A program made the translations under genes and the position numbers. Of a DNA stretch of 64,000 nt, positions 1-9,300 are shown one piece after another. The stretch lies in the NCBI GenBank assembly GCA_029817715.1, contig JARUPY010000396.1, forward strand, positions 372,001-436,000, read 5' to 3'. This DNA is from Melastoma dodecandrum. Lineage: Eukaryota; Streptophyta; Magnoliopsida; Myrtales; Melastomataceae. Positions within the stretch are counted from its first letter, which is position 1. Each line of letters begins with the position of its first letter. The notes under the pieces were generated by a model. The model ran no database searches. It saw only the letters and a list, made by a program, of their open reading frames with translations, and was not told where the DNA came from.

Positions 1-590
1 TTCATGAGGTTTTCGTTGTATGTTCGTTAGAATCGCTATGTTTTAGCTGCTGCTAAACATGCGAAAAATGGTCACCCCATCCCCCAAAACAAGAAGAAAG
101 TAACACCATCGTTTACCTAAATTGCTTGTAGACCGGGGTGGAGGGGGAGCGCATGGTCTACCCAAGGAAGGGGTTGGAACATGCATTCTTACAGCAGTGT
201 GCTGAAAATGAAAGGAAGCATCCGAATATACATATACACAGCCAGAACCTTGCGCACACAATTGAACATCCTGTAATTATTGGATTGGTTATAACAGTAC
301 GAGTCTCTTTATTTGTCTGACCCAACCCCATCTTCGGGTAAGGCCTTCCCCAGAAGTGGGGCGGCAAAAAGGAGGCAGTGTGGACTGTCTTGCCACCCCA
401 ATCCCAGTCAATGAAAACATAAATCAGCCCACCCGGGGATTCCCAATTTTGACCATGTCAAACCCCCACAATCAGTGCTACTTTTGAAGTCGCCGCGGTC
501 GAAGTTTTGCTTTCTACCACTGAGGGATGATTCCTTCAAACTGGAATGACCGTAAGAAAAAGCGAGACAATATATAATCACATCCAATTC
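1..590. other. Upstream intergenic sequence, no gene seen
   Basis: Only short open frames with no recognisable domain are present on either strand. The right part leads into the promoter of the first CAR gene. I see no repeat shared with the rest of the window. Confidence 0.5.
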
Positions 591-597
591 CATGTGA

Positions 598-606
598 TAT
601 ATATAA
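598..606 (+). promoter_or_regulatory. Putative TATA box of the first CAR gene
   Basis: TATATAAAT lies about 107 bases before the start codon at 713, a normal distance for a plant TATA box plus a short 5' UTR. A second AT-rich match (TATATAATC) lies at 571. Assignment rests on position only. Confidence 0.5.
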
Positions 607-712
607 ATGCATTTGCATTGGTCATATCATCATATTAACTACACACAAGCGCATACCCTCCATCTCCACTTCAACCTATCCTTATCCCCTCCCCCCGCCC
701 TCCCCTCAAGAT

Positions 713-1380
713 ATGGAGCATATCCTTGGACTCCTGAGAATCAACGTCCGCCGCGGATTCAACCTCGCTGTCCGGGACGTCACCAGCAGTGACCCTTACG
801 TGGTCGTCCGTATGGGCAAGCAGGTACTGCTCCTCCTGTCCGATCTGATCGAATTCGTGTTCTGTAGGGTACCAGTTTACAGATCTGAGTCTGGCTTTTC
901 CAGAAACTGAAGACGCGTGTGGTGAAGAAGAACCTAAACCCCGAGTGGAATGACCATCTTACCCTCTCCATCGTCGATGCCGCTCTCCCGATCCACTTGG
1001 TTAGGTTACACATCCTTCAAAGGTTTGTACCACAGATACGGGCGAAGAAACTGATCCTGACACGGAACCTGTGAATTATGCAGATGGTGTATGACAAGGA
1101 CGTGTTCTCCTTAGACGACAAGATGGGGGAGGCAGACATCAACATCGCCCCTTACATGGAGGCCCTCAGGAGGGACAACCTAGCGGGCCTTCCCGCTGGG
1201 ACCATCATCACCAGGGTACAGCCCTCGAGGGAGAACTGCCTGGCAGAAGAGAGCCACATCGTCCGGAGGGACGACGGCAGCGTCAGCCAGAGCATGATCC
1301 TTAGGCTGAAGAACGTAGAGCGCGGGGAGATCGAACTGGACCTGGAGTGGATAGATGTCCCCGGTTCCAGGGGACTGTAA
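713..1380 (+). CDS. C2-domain ABA-related (CAR-type) protein, 3 exons
   Basis: Exons 713-823, 904-999 and 1084-1380 join in phase 0 across two GT-AG introns to give 167 residues, the usual length of this family. The product is one C2 domain: the start reads LGLLRINVRRGFNLAVRD, then SSDPYVVVRMG, KKNLNPEWN and YDKDVFSLDDKMG. The Ca2+-binding aspartates are visible as D22, D27, D73, D75 and D80/D81. The tail PSRENCLAEES and ELDLEWIDVPGSRGL is diagnostic of the plant CAR (C2-domain ABA-related) group. Known members bind phospholipid membranes in a Ca2+-dependent way, recruit PYR/PYL ABA receptors to the plasma membrane, and in some cases act on small GTPases. The start was chosen because it matches the family N-terminus and follows a TATA box. 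No lesion is visible. A paralogue with identical exon-1 and exon-2 lengths lies at 6752. The family call is firm; the exact member is not resolved. Confidence 0.93.
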
Positions 1381-1437
1381 AAAGGAAACCGGCCAACTGG
1401 GTCTCTATCGGAATTTGCCTGCATATCGATTGGCCTA

Positions 1438-1443
1438 AATAAA
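1438..1443 (+). terminator. Putative poly(A) signal AATAAA of the first CAR gene
   Basis: A canonical AATAAA lies 58 bases after the stop codon at 1378-1380. Plant poly(A) signals are loose, so this is a positional inference. Confidence 0.4.
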
Positions 1444-1905
1444 TGTCGATTTCATTCTCTTGTCCCGGGTTTAATTTTTCAAATATATTTAATGGGTAGT
1501 TTTGGATGAGGTGGGTCGAGAGACGTGATTGGGTGGGTAAGTTAAACTGCATGTAATTCATATTTAAATATTTGAAAATATATAAAAAAATTACCATAAC
1601 AGTTTTAACGTTTATATTACCATCATTTTCGATCTTTTCATCACAATCGACAACCCTTGATGATGACGATGATAAAAGAAACTTCTACGCCCGTCGTTGG
1701 CTTTGATAGTTTAGGGCCCCATCCTTTGGACACAAGTAACTGATCTGGCTTCTATCGTTTTACCCCATTTTCACAACGCCGGTTGGAAAGAGAAAACAAT
1801 GCCCGCCAATGGCAATCACATATATCTTAATTTCCTTGATCGTCGAACATGGATGACTGAGCTTTATATGCGTAAACAATGAAATTCTTTGAAAAGGCTC
1901 TTCCC
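1444..1905. other. AT-rich 3' flank, no gene seen
   Basis: No domain or long reading frame is visible. It separates the CAR gene from the LTR-like repeat that begins near 1.9 kb. Confidence 0.4.
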
Positions 1906-2660
1906 ACATTTCTAAACATTGAAATTTATCAACATCGAAATAATGTAATTCGGTACAAGAATCATATATTATATCGATCGATATAATATGAAATATTTTG
2001 TGCTTATATCATAGTGTAAAAATAATACACATACTCGATATTATAAAAAATTCAAGCCCAACCTATTTATTATTGGGTTTTAAAATTGTGGCTAGCCCAT
2101 ATCCTAATGCAATTAAGCTTAACCTAATAAAAGAAATAAACTAGGATTAACCCATATATCGGCCCATTTAAACTTCGGCCTAATCCAAAATCCGGCCGAA
2201 TATGACCCTCAAGCCCATGCCACTTTGTCCCACATTGGCTAGAGAAAGCACTCGGGGATTCTTCGACTCTTATAAATAAGGGTCTCCTCCCCCTCATTGG
2301 ATATAGCGTGAAGAGTGAGGAGCTCCTTCGATAGTGAAGTTCTCGAGCATCCTTTCCTCACCCGATCGACAACGATGTTCTATCGGCCAGCCCTGGTGTT
2401 CTTCGCCCATCTTCAGAAGAGTCTCCAAATTAAGCTTCTACAGCCATGGTGATTCAAGCTTATCTTCAGAAGAGTCTCCAAATTGAGCTTCTACAGCCAT
2501 GGTGATCTTCGCCACTTCGGAATACCCGCCAGATCAAGCTTCGGATATTCGCCAGAGGATTAACCCTTCAACATTTCGAATATCTTACGAGTATAGAATC
2601 AGGAGACTCACGTACACCGTCCGTAAATTGAGATAGAACCCGCTCATATTTTTTATATGA
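1906..2660 (+). repeat. LTR-like repeat, copy A (family shared with 36865-37930)
   Basis: This block is homologous in order to 36865-37930. Shared landmarks are CATCGAAATAATG, AATCATATATT, AAGCCC/GGCCCA-rich stretches, TCCCACATTGG, TATAAATAAGGG and TCCTCCCCCTCATTGGA. They are followed by GAAGTTCTCGAGCATCC and a 53-bp minisatellite (units start at 2396, 2449 and 2502), then GGATATTCGCCAGAG. A TATA box followed by a transcribed-looking leader is what an LTR would show. No coding region is attached, so it is a solo LTR or an LTR fragment. The exact ends were not found. Confidence 0.6.
1966..1989. repeat. 24-bp perfect palindrome
   Basis: The palindrome is centred on ATCGATCGAT and reads identically on both strands. 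It lies in the U3-like part of the LTR-like repeat. The equivalent place in the second copy (about 36930) has lost the symmetry. Confidence 0.7.
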
Positions 2661-3008
2661 TAATTATTGATACAAGGACTGTTGACGCACCATCGACTTG
2701 AGCTATCAACTTGCTAAGCATCGACTAACTTACACAACGTCGAAGTAAGGGTCCGTCGAAACAAGTCACCATCGAAGTACGAACACGTTGAAGTAAGCCG
2801 TCGAAACAGAAGCCACTCCACATCGAATCCATCTCAAGTTCCTAGATCACTCAAGCATTATCCCTTTCATGCATTAGCATTTATGTTTGTTGCATTTCCA
2901 ATAAGCCATTTATGGTTCGTCCATGAATCTGGCCATGCATGCATCTTGTCTAAGTTCAATAGCTTGCATTTATGTTCTTGTTCTGGTGATCCCTATATAA
3001 TGGGATCA
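2661..3008 (+). repeat. U3-like LTR remnant of the first gypsy element
   Basis: 2690-2830 is rich in TCGAAGTA and CGTCGAA words, followed by AT-rich sequence ending in a TATATAATGGG box. Bases 2971-3004 match 5666-5699 at 32 of 34 positions, and gag coding sequence starts immediately after. This suggests the 5' LTR has been deleted from its promoter into the start of gag. Which element the CGTCGAA-rich part belongs to is inferred. Confidence 0.45.
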
Positions 3009-3012
3009 CCAA

Positions 3013-3715
3013 ATTCCAGAGTTCGAAGGAAACTTTGACCCTGAGGAGTTCATCGACTGGATGCATACGGTAGAGCGCATGTTCGACTCTTAAAAGGTGC
3101 CGGAGGAACGAAAGGTTAAGTTGGCTGCATTAAAGTTGAAGAAGTACGCCGGTTTGTGGTGGAAGAATACCAACCAGCAACGTCGAAGAGAAGAACGTGA
3201 TAAGATCCAAATATGGCCAAAAATGAAGATGGCTATGACTAAGAGGTTTCTACCGGAACATTATCGATGTGATCTCTACCTCAAATTGCAGTCGTTTCAG
3301 CAATTGTCAAATGTATCGGGGTACACGAGGGAGTTCAAGAGACTCTTGCTACAGTGTAATGTTCAATAAGCCCAAGAGCAAACCATTGCTAGGTATCTTC
3401 GAGAACTTTAGCCTCAGATCGCAGATGCAGTCGAACTTCAACAATATTTCAGCTTCGACGACGTTAGAGCGCTTGCCCATAAGGTTGAACAATAGCAAGC
3501 AAGGAGATCGAGTACCCGTGCATTTGTGAAGGCTCTGTCTTTCAACAAGGGTGGTAGCTCCCAGGCAAAGCCACCGTCGACGATGTCAAGGAAATCTCCA
3601 TCATCGACTAACAGACCTGAAGTCAACTCGAACGAGCGACGATGTTTCAAGTGCCAAGGAGAAGGACACATGGCTTATGAGTGTCCATCAAGGAGAAACG
3701 TTGTCATTAGAGAGC
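3013..3715 (+). pseudogene. Gypsy gag with CCHC zinc knuckle (broken), copy 1
   Basis: Reading begins inside gag with a FEGNFDPEEFIDWMHTVE-like start, then the retrotransposon gag domain (KLKKYAGLWWKN, YTREFKRLLLQCNVQ). A CCHC knuckle of pattern CX2CX4HX4C lies at 3643-3684. An in-frame TAA occurs at 3091 and another stop after 3366; the frame then shifts to the one used for the knuckle. Gag would form the nucleocapsid-like particle that packages element RNA. The family call is firm; the copy cannot encode a full Gag. Confidence 0.85.
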
Positions 3716-4165
3716 TATTCGGTGGAGAAGAAGAGTTCGATGAAAACGTCGATCCTATTTGGGATGCAGAAGAGATTGAAGAGTACCCGGACGAAGGAGA
3801 GTTGTTGGTTGTCCGAAAGGCTTTAAGCGTGAAATCCGCAAGAGAAGAGAATCAAAAGGAAAGTATTTTCCACACTAGGTGCACCGTCGAAGGACAAGTT
3901 TATTTGGTAATTGTGGATAGTGGAAGCTGCACCAACACCGTGTCGAAGACAATGGTCGATAAGCTGAAATTACCAGTCGAAGCTCATCCTCATCCCTATC
4001 GTCTTCATTGGTTCAACAAGGAGAGTGACGTTCGAGTAACTCAGAGAGTGCGAGTTCCATTTTCTATTGGGAAAAGCTACAAGGATGAAGTCGTTTACGG
4101 CGTTATTCCAATGGATGCATGCCACTTGCTCCAAGGAAGACCGTGACAGTTTGATCGATGTGCAC
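3716..4165 (+). pseudogene. Gypsy aspartic protease (frame open, pol fusion broken), copy 1
   Basis: This continues the open frame from the zinc knuckle for about 145 codons. The active-site triplet DSG is present in a VIVDSGSCTNTVS motif, and the downstream HLLQGRP is the usual family end motif. The frame stops at 4144-4146, just where the conserved GRPWQFD motif should continue. The protease would cleave the Gag-Pol polyprotein. No catalytic residue is obviously lost, but the ORF is separated from RT by stops. Confidence 0.8.
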
Positions 4166-4379
4166 AACAAGACGGATATCACAATACCTATTCCATCAGC
4201 ATCGATGAGAAGAAGGTCACTTTGATGCCCCTAATCACTCAGCCTACGATAGCGCCACAAAATTGATCTACCGATCACCGTCTCAAAGGAGTTCAATTGG
4301 TTCAAGCGATCCATGAAGGTGAGAAAGCTTATTTTCCGATTCTTGATAAAACAACCCAGGATTAATCGACGAACCATCC

Positions 4380-5115
4380 CCTAGCTGTATCCTTACTCGA
4401 GGAGTTCAAGGAGGTGCTTCCAGATGAGCTGCCAGTCGAACTACCACCTATGCAATGCATTCAACACCATATGGACTTGGTTCCCGGAGCGTTTCTACCC
4501 AATCGACCAGCTTATCGATGCAATCAAGAGGTAAGGAGCTGCAGAGGCAAGTTGATGAGTTTGTCAAGAAGGGCTTGGTTCGAGAGAGTTTGAGTCCTTG
4601 TTCTGTTCCTGCCATATTGGTGCCGAAGAAGGATGACACTTGGCGAATGTGCATGGATAGTCACGCGATCAACAAAATCACGGTGAAGTATCGATTTCTA
4701 ATTCCTCGACTAGATGACATGTTAGATGAGTTGCATGGAGCGCATGAGTTCTCGAAGGTAGATTTGCGAAGTGGTTATCACCAGATTCGAATGAAAGAAG
4801 GCGACGAGTGGAAGATAGCCTTCAAGACTAAGTATGGGTTGTACGAATGGTTGGTGATGCCCTTTGGGTTGTCAAACGACCATTCATGGGGAGGTTTGTG
4901 GTCATCTACTTCAGTGACATCCTCATTTACAGTTGAAACAATGTGGAGCATGTCGACCATTTGAGAGTTGTGTTCTGCACTCTTCAGGTGGAGAAGCTAT
5001 AGGAAATCTTAATAAGTGTGAGTTCTTTCAGCCAAGTGTGTTATTTTTTGGTTTTGCAGTGTCTACAGAAGGAATCAAGGTCGACGAAAGTAAGATCGAA
5101 GCAATCAAGGAGTAG
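4380..5115 (+). pseudogene. Gypsy reverse transcriptase, internally deleted with altered catalytic motif, copy 1
   Basis: RT fingers and palm are recognisable: [18 protein letters not shown], the WRMCMDS box, [13 protein letters not shown] and [13 protein letters not shown]. About 15 codons between SNA and the FMGRFVVIY stretch are missing near 4878. The catalytic motif at 4907-4918 reads YFSD instead of YFDD, so one metal-binding aspartate is lost. The frame also shifts after it. This copy could not synthesise DNA. Confidence 0.85.
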
Positions 5116-5463
5116 CCGACACCAAAGAGTTTCCATGACGTTCGAAGCTTTCATGGATTAGCGTTGTTCTACAGGAGGTTTATTCGAGGTTTCAGTTCGA
5201 TCGCAGCTCCACTCACCGAAAGTTTGAAAGGAGATAAGTTCGAATGGACTTCAGCAGCACAAGATAGTTTCGACCGATTGAAGGAGGGTCTAAGCGAAGC
5301 ACTCGCTCTTGCCGTACCTGACTTTGTGAAAATGTTCGAAGTCGAATGTGATGCATCTGGAGTTGGAATCGGAGGAGTCTTGTTGCAGGAGGAGAGACTC
5401 ATTGCATACTTCAACGAGAAGCTCAATGGTGCCAAACTCAACTACTCGACATACGATAAGGAG
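5116..5463 (+). pseudogene. RT connection and RNase H start, truncated, copy 1
   Basis: The stretch [18 protein letters not shown] and the RNase H entry [16 protein letters not shown] are clear. Homology ends at the TYDKE motif. At 5464 the sequence becomes a T-run and then unrelated GC-rich DNA, so most of RNase H and all of integrase are gone. Confidence 0.8.
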
Positions 5464-5665
5464 TTTTTTTTTTTATATCAGCGGGGTTCGTGGTGGACTT
5501 ACTTTTTGCGAGCCCTCTCACGAGGCTCGGAGGCTCTTTATAAGCCTGCGAACCTCAGGCCCGGCCCCACTACATCCCCTCTGGGCCCGACTTGAGGCCT
5601 GCTCCCCTGTCGGTCCAATTTCAGTTGAGGCCCAAAGGCCAGCAGGTGGGCGGCTCCTGGATATA
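5464..5665. other. GC-rich unrelated segment at the gypsy truncation point
   Basis: A run of ten T residues is followed by about 190 bases rich in GGCCC/GGGCC words, such as CAGGCCCGGCCCC. It does not resemble the gypsy coding sequence or the flanking LTR. It may be an insertion or a fragment of another LTR. No frame with a known domain is visible. Confidence 0.4.
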
Positions 5666-5975
5666 TATGTTCTTGTTCTTGTGATCCTTATATAATGGGC
5701 GCCCTTGTAAGCATTTGGAGGAATTTTTGATCAGATTATAAACCATTTGTAAGACTTTGTCTTTCTATCCGAAGTGAGTGGATTCTCCTTCAACCTCTTT
5801 CTTCATTTGGTGAATTCCAAGTACGGGTTGAGTTGACCGGATCAACTGGTGGTGGTGAATGTATCTGTATCCTCCGTGTTGTGCTTCGCTCTTGTCTTGT
5901 TCGTGGTGGTGTATTTGTATCCACGGCCAAATGAGCTGTCTGAGTTCTTCTTTCATGGTGGTGATTCTGTATCCG
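5666..5975 (+). repeat. LTR-like R-U5 remnant of the first gypsy element
   Basis: The 34-bp TATATAATGGG repeat is followed by CCTTGTAAGCATTTGGAGG, the usual arrangement of a plant gypsy LTR promoter and start of R. Several GGTGGTG-TGTATCTGTATCC words follow. The 3' limit is approximate because I did not find a second complete copy. Confidence 0.45.
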
Positions 5976-6560
5976 TAAGTTGAATATCAGCCTATCCATT
6001 TTCCCATATTCAGTTTTCATCATCACAGCCGCACCCTCTTACACAACCTTCCGTCCATCCCCATATTACTCCATTCCGCACCCTTAGTGATATTCCCTTT
6101 CGTTTTTGGCATTAGAATCATCTATTACTTACCGTCCCCGTATCAATTATAAGTCATTTATGATCTATGTACGGTCAGTGAGATTATTGGGTCAATGCAA
6201 CCACAGTTGCCTAGTGATTTTAATGTAATCATTTTGACCTTTCCGGAAGCTTCTATTTGATCTCTTCTCCCTCCAACGCGTGTAGCAGTTCGCGACCCTC
6301 TTTGCAAAAGAAACAAGAAGAAGAAGAAAAATGCTCCTGACACCACGACCGAGAGTTCGAATCTCTCGTTTGACTCGGTCCTGTAATATTTCCTTTTTTT
6401 CTTTTTATTTTGTAGCCAAGAAAGCTTCCTCATGGTTGACTGGGATGGGATCGAGGGACAACTTACAAGACGACCACCTCGGACGAAAGTTCCCTTTGGG
6501 TTAAGGAAAAAGAAATAATCTAAAATATAAAATCAAATTTATTATTACAAAAGGAGACGA
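5976..6560. other. Intergenic DNA upstream of the second CAR gene, with a tRNA T-arm-like stem
   Basis: Mostly unremarkable. At 6350-6368 the sequence CGAGAGTTCGAATCTCTCG forms a 7-bp stem around GTTCGAAT, the shape of a tRNA T-arm (Pol III B box), followed by a T-rich run. No A box or cloverleaf could be found, so this may be the remnant of a tRNA-derived SINE. Confidence 0.35.
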
Positions 6561-6751
6561 GGATGAGCCGGATGGACGGAAAGCCTCCGCTTATATTAAG
6601 TGGTGGGGGCAAAGGAGGAAACCCCAATTCTGCCGTCGGGACACTCGAACAGACCTTTCCAAAACTACCGATCAATGAAAGGAATAGTGATTTTGTCTTC
6701 GGAAAGCTCCTGACAGAAGATAGCGTGTCTCCCCCAACTTCTGCCCCAGAA

Positions 6752-7421
6752 ATGGAGAACATGCTGGGTTTGTTGAAGGTTCACATCCAAAGGGGGATCA
6801 ATCTTGGCGTTCGAGATGTCAGAAGCAGCGATCCTTACGTTGTTGTCCGGATGGGCCACCAGGTATTCTTCACTGTCCATTTTCTTCCACCACCACCCCT
6901 CCCCCTCCTCTATCTACCATCATACTTGAATTGACTCAGGGAACCTGCAGAAACTTAAGACTCGAGTGGTGAAGAAGAACCTCAACCCGGAGTGGAATGA
7001 GGTCTTGACCCTCTGCGTAAACGATCCCAACCATCCCATCAAGCTGGTACACAGATACGATCCGTCATGCTCTTTCTGTGTGCCAGTTCATTTACCGATT
7101 TCTGATGACGGAACATTTTGTTTTCAGGCCGTCTATGACAAGGATGTGTTCAGCCTGGATGACAAGATGGGAGACGCAGAGATTGACGTGTCTCCCTTTG
7201 TGGAGACAGCAAGGATGAATCTGGAGGAGTATCCGAGAGGGACAGTGATGAAGAGGATGCAGCCAAACAGGCAGAACTGCTTCTCGGAGGAGAGCCAAAT
7301 CATGTGGGAGAACGGGAAGGTGCTCCAGAGGATGTTCCTGAGGCTGAGGAATGTCGAGTGTGGAGAGGTGGAGCTGGAACTGGAGTGGGTCGACGTGGGC
7401 TCCATTCCCAGGAAGACGTAG
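6752..7421 (+). CDS. C2-domain ABA-related (CAR-type) protein, second paralogue, 3 exons
   Basis: Exons 6752-6862, 6951-7046 and 7128-7421 join in phase 0 over two GT-AG introns, giving 166 residues. The first two exons are exactly as long as in the paralogue at 713 (111 and 96 bases). The single C2 domain shows LGLLKVHIQRGINLGVRD, SSDPYVVVRMG, KKNLNPEWNE and YDKDVFSLDDKMGD, then NCFSEES and VECGEVELELEWVDV. The Ca2+-ligand aspartates are kept. Expected role: Ca2+-dependent phospholipid binding and recruitment of ABA receptors to membranes. The C-terminus (GSIPRKT) differs from the usual GSKGL ending. The frame is open upstream to an ATG at 6563, which would add 63 residues; I chose 6752 because it matches the family start. 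The gene looks intact. Confidence 0.92.
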
Positions 7422-7924
7422 AGAACAGCATCACCCTCCTGCTCCGTTACTTAACAAATGAAGTGGTTGGTTGGTTAATAATGATGGCATGGACTGTTGC
7501 GCATATTATCATTAGTCCCCATGAAATTGGGGAAGGGAGGAGACATGGATGGGACGACGCGAAGTTTCTTCTCAAGTGCTAACTGGCCCATCTCCACATT
7601 CAGTCCACCTTTCTATCAGGTTGTACAAATGAAATCATGTCGCCTCGGAATGGCAGTCCCGTTTTTCTTTCGTTTGTATTCTTCCCGAGAAATATTCCCC
7701 GAACGCCTAATTATAACTTTCCCTCGGTATTACATCTTTCGTATTCATTTTAACTTTGGTACATGACCAGATCTTCTTACTCGTCAATCATACTTTGGGG
7801 CTAAAGTTTGTGTGGTTCAAATGTATGCCTCCCGATTCTCTTTTTCTTTGTACCTGCTTTTTCGAATATGTTCTACAATTGTGGCGTTTTGAGCCCAATT
7901 AAGTTTAACCAGCCATTCCCTATA
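7422..7924. other. 3' flank of the second CAR gene, no gene seen
   Basis: This probably holds the 3' UTR. Short open frames carry no domain. The TTTCTTTCGTTTGTATTCTTCCC-like T-rich stretch is typical plant 3' flank. Confidence 0.4.
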
Positions 7925-8235
7925 TAGTATATGTGATTGATAGTGAGACGATTGATCATCTCTTCTTTCGCTCCACCTATGCGAGGGAGGTCTGGGGACT
8001 CACATTAGCACAGGTGCTTCCTTCTTCCTTTTCGTCATCATGGAGCATCATTCCTACACAGTCGTTGAGAGGAGGAGGAGATAACACACGACGTAGTCCG
8101 AAAATCTGTGAGGCTTCTAAGAGGGATAATCTATTACATATGGATAGAACACAACAAAAGAAGGATTGCCAGATGTCGGCAACCTCCCTGGATATTGGTG
8201 AGGATCATTCTGAGTGTGACCTTAAATACTTAGTC
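7925..8235 (+). pseudogene. LINE fragment: reverse-transcriptase zinc-binding domain
   Basis: Reading DSETIDHLFFRSTYAREVWG matches the C-terminal zinc-binding domain found after RT in plant non-LTR retrotransposons (pattern ETxDHLFFxCxYxxxVW). After a frameshift a YYIWIEHNKRRIARCR-like stretch follows, the usual next motif. Neither the RT domain nor a poly(A) tail is attached. It is a short dead piece. Confidence 0.6.
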
Positions 8236-8840
8236 AATCTTATAACATTTTGAGGTGCTACTTTCGTTGGGAAAAATCCATCACATCGGTTGGAAAGCTT
8301 CAAATACAGACGATGATGTACAAGACCTCAAGGATGTAAAAAAGATAGATCTCAAACGTCATTGTGCATGGGTCATTATGAATTGCCTTGTACCTATCAT
8401 TGAATTGATTAATCAGATCCTGTGAAGATCTATACCACGTAACGCGATCTCGCCATACCAAGTACCAGTGAAACCAATCTAACGCTTCCTCCTCCATGGA
8501 AACCATCGCTAATTAAATTGTGAGGGCTATATTCAATTAACCCTAACGAACAAGCGCTCCATATTTCTTAACAATTACGTTGTCCCATCGAGCATCAATT
8601 TCGCGTTCTAATACAAGGACGATTTTCGCTTCGCTAACACCTCAACCATCATAGCTTCCTAGAGGTATGACTCTAGACAAAGCACATGTTATTTAGCTTG
8701 AGCTGCAAATCGCTTATCCTTAGCATTAGTTAAAATCATTGTGAACCCATCAAGCGTCGTCTTCCCACAGTCGATTAGACAACGACCATGAGGAAAACAA
8801 ATGGCGTGAGGAGTCTTAACAAGGATCGTCACCAGAGTAC
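8236..8840 (-). pseudogene. Possible minus-strand gag fragment in noncoding sequence
   Basis: Minus-strand reading of 8400-8506 gives ALDWFHWYLVWRDRVTW, which resembles the start of a plant retrotransposon gag domain (ALxWFxW...ITW). The match is only about 35 residues. The rest of this stretch holds nothing I can identify. Confidence 0.35.
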
Positions 8841-8864
8841 CGACCAAAAAGGAGAACCCAAACA

Positions 8865-9300
8865 ATGAATGTCGAGATTCCGGAGTTTAAGGGAAACCTT
8901 GATCCCAATGAGTTCATCAATTGGATGCACATAGTTGAGGACATCTTCGACTATGAGGAGGTACCCGCTGATCGAAAGGTTAAGTTGGGCCGCATTGAGA
9001 TTGAAGAAATATGTCAGCCTATGGTGGGAGAATACAAACTAGCAGAGGCGAAGAGAAGGACGTGGTAAAAAATGAAGAGGCGATGATGAAAGACTTCCTA
9101 CCTTAAATTGCAGTCGCTTCTATATGTTACGAGTGTGTCTGAACACACGAAGGAGGTTGAGAGGTTGTTGCTCCAATGTGATGTTTAGGAGGCTTCGGAG
9201 CAGACCGTAACTTGGTACCTCGAGGACTAAAACCACATATTACAGATGCTGTAGAATTTCAGCAATATTAGATTTGCACTGATCTTTTTTTAAGACTCCG
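8865..9300 (+). pseudogene. Gypsy gag remnant, copy 2
   Basis: IPEFKGNLDPNEFINWMHIVE aligns with the gag start of copy 1. It then degenerates: a stop follows AEAKRRTW, and the remaining LQSL and LLLQCDV words lie in other frames with stops. Confidence 0.7.

Larger units (their letters stand above)
2971..5975 (+). mobile_element. Truncated Ty3/gypsy (chromovirus-like) LTR retrotransposon, copy 1
   Basis: Gag, zinc knuckle, aspartic protease, reverse transcriptase and the start of RNase H occur in the normal gypsy order on the + strand. Stops and frameshifts break the frame. RNase H stops near 5463; the rest of RNase H and all of integrase are absent. A 34-bp TATA-containing repeat occurs at both ends (2971-3004 and 5666-5699). 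The [13 protein letters not shown] motif in RT is typical of plant chromoviruses. It lies between the two CAR paralogues and is related to the copy at 8.8-12.2 kb. Confidence 0.8.

Noticed and set aside
138..792. Short open frames upstream of and overlapping the first CAR exon
   Set aside because: No domain. They overlap promoter or 5' UTR, and the CAR frame with its splice sites explains the coding signal.
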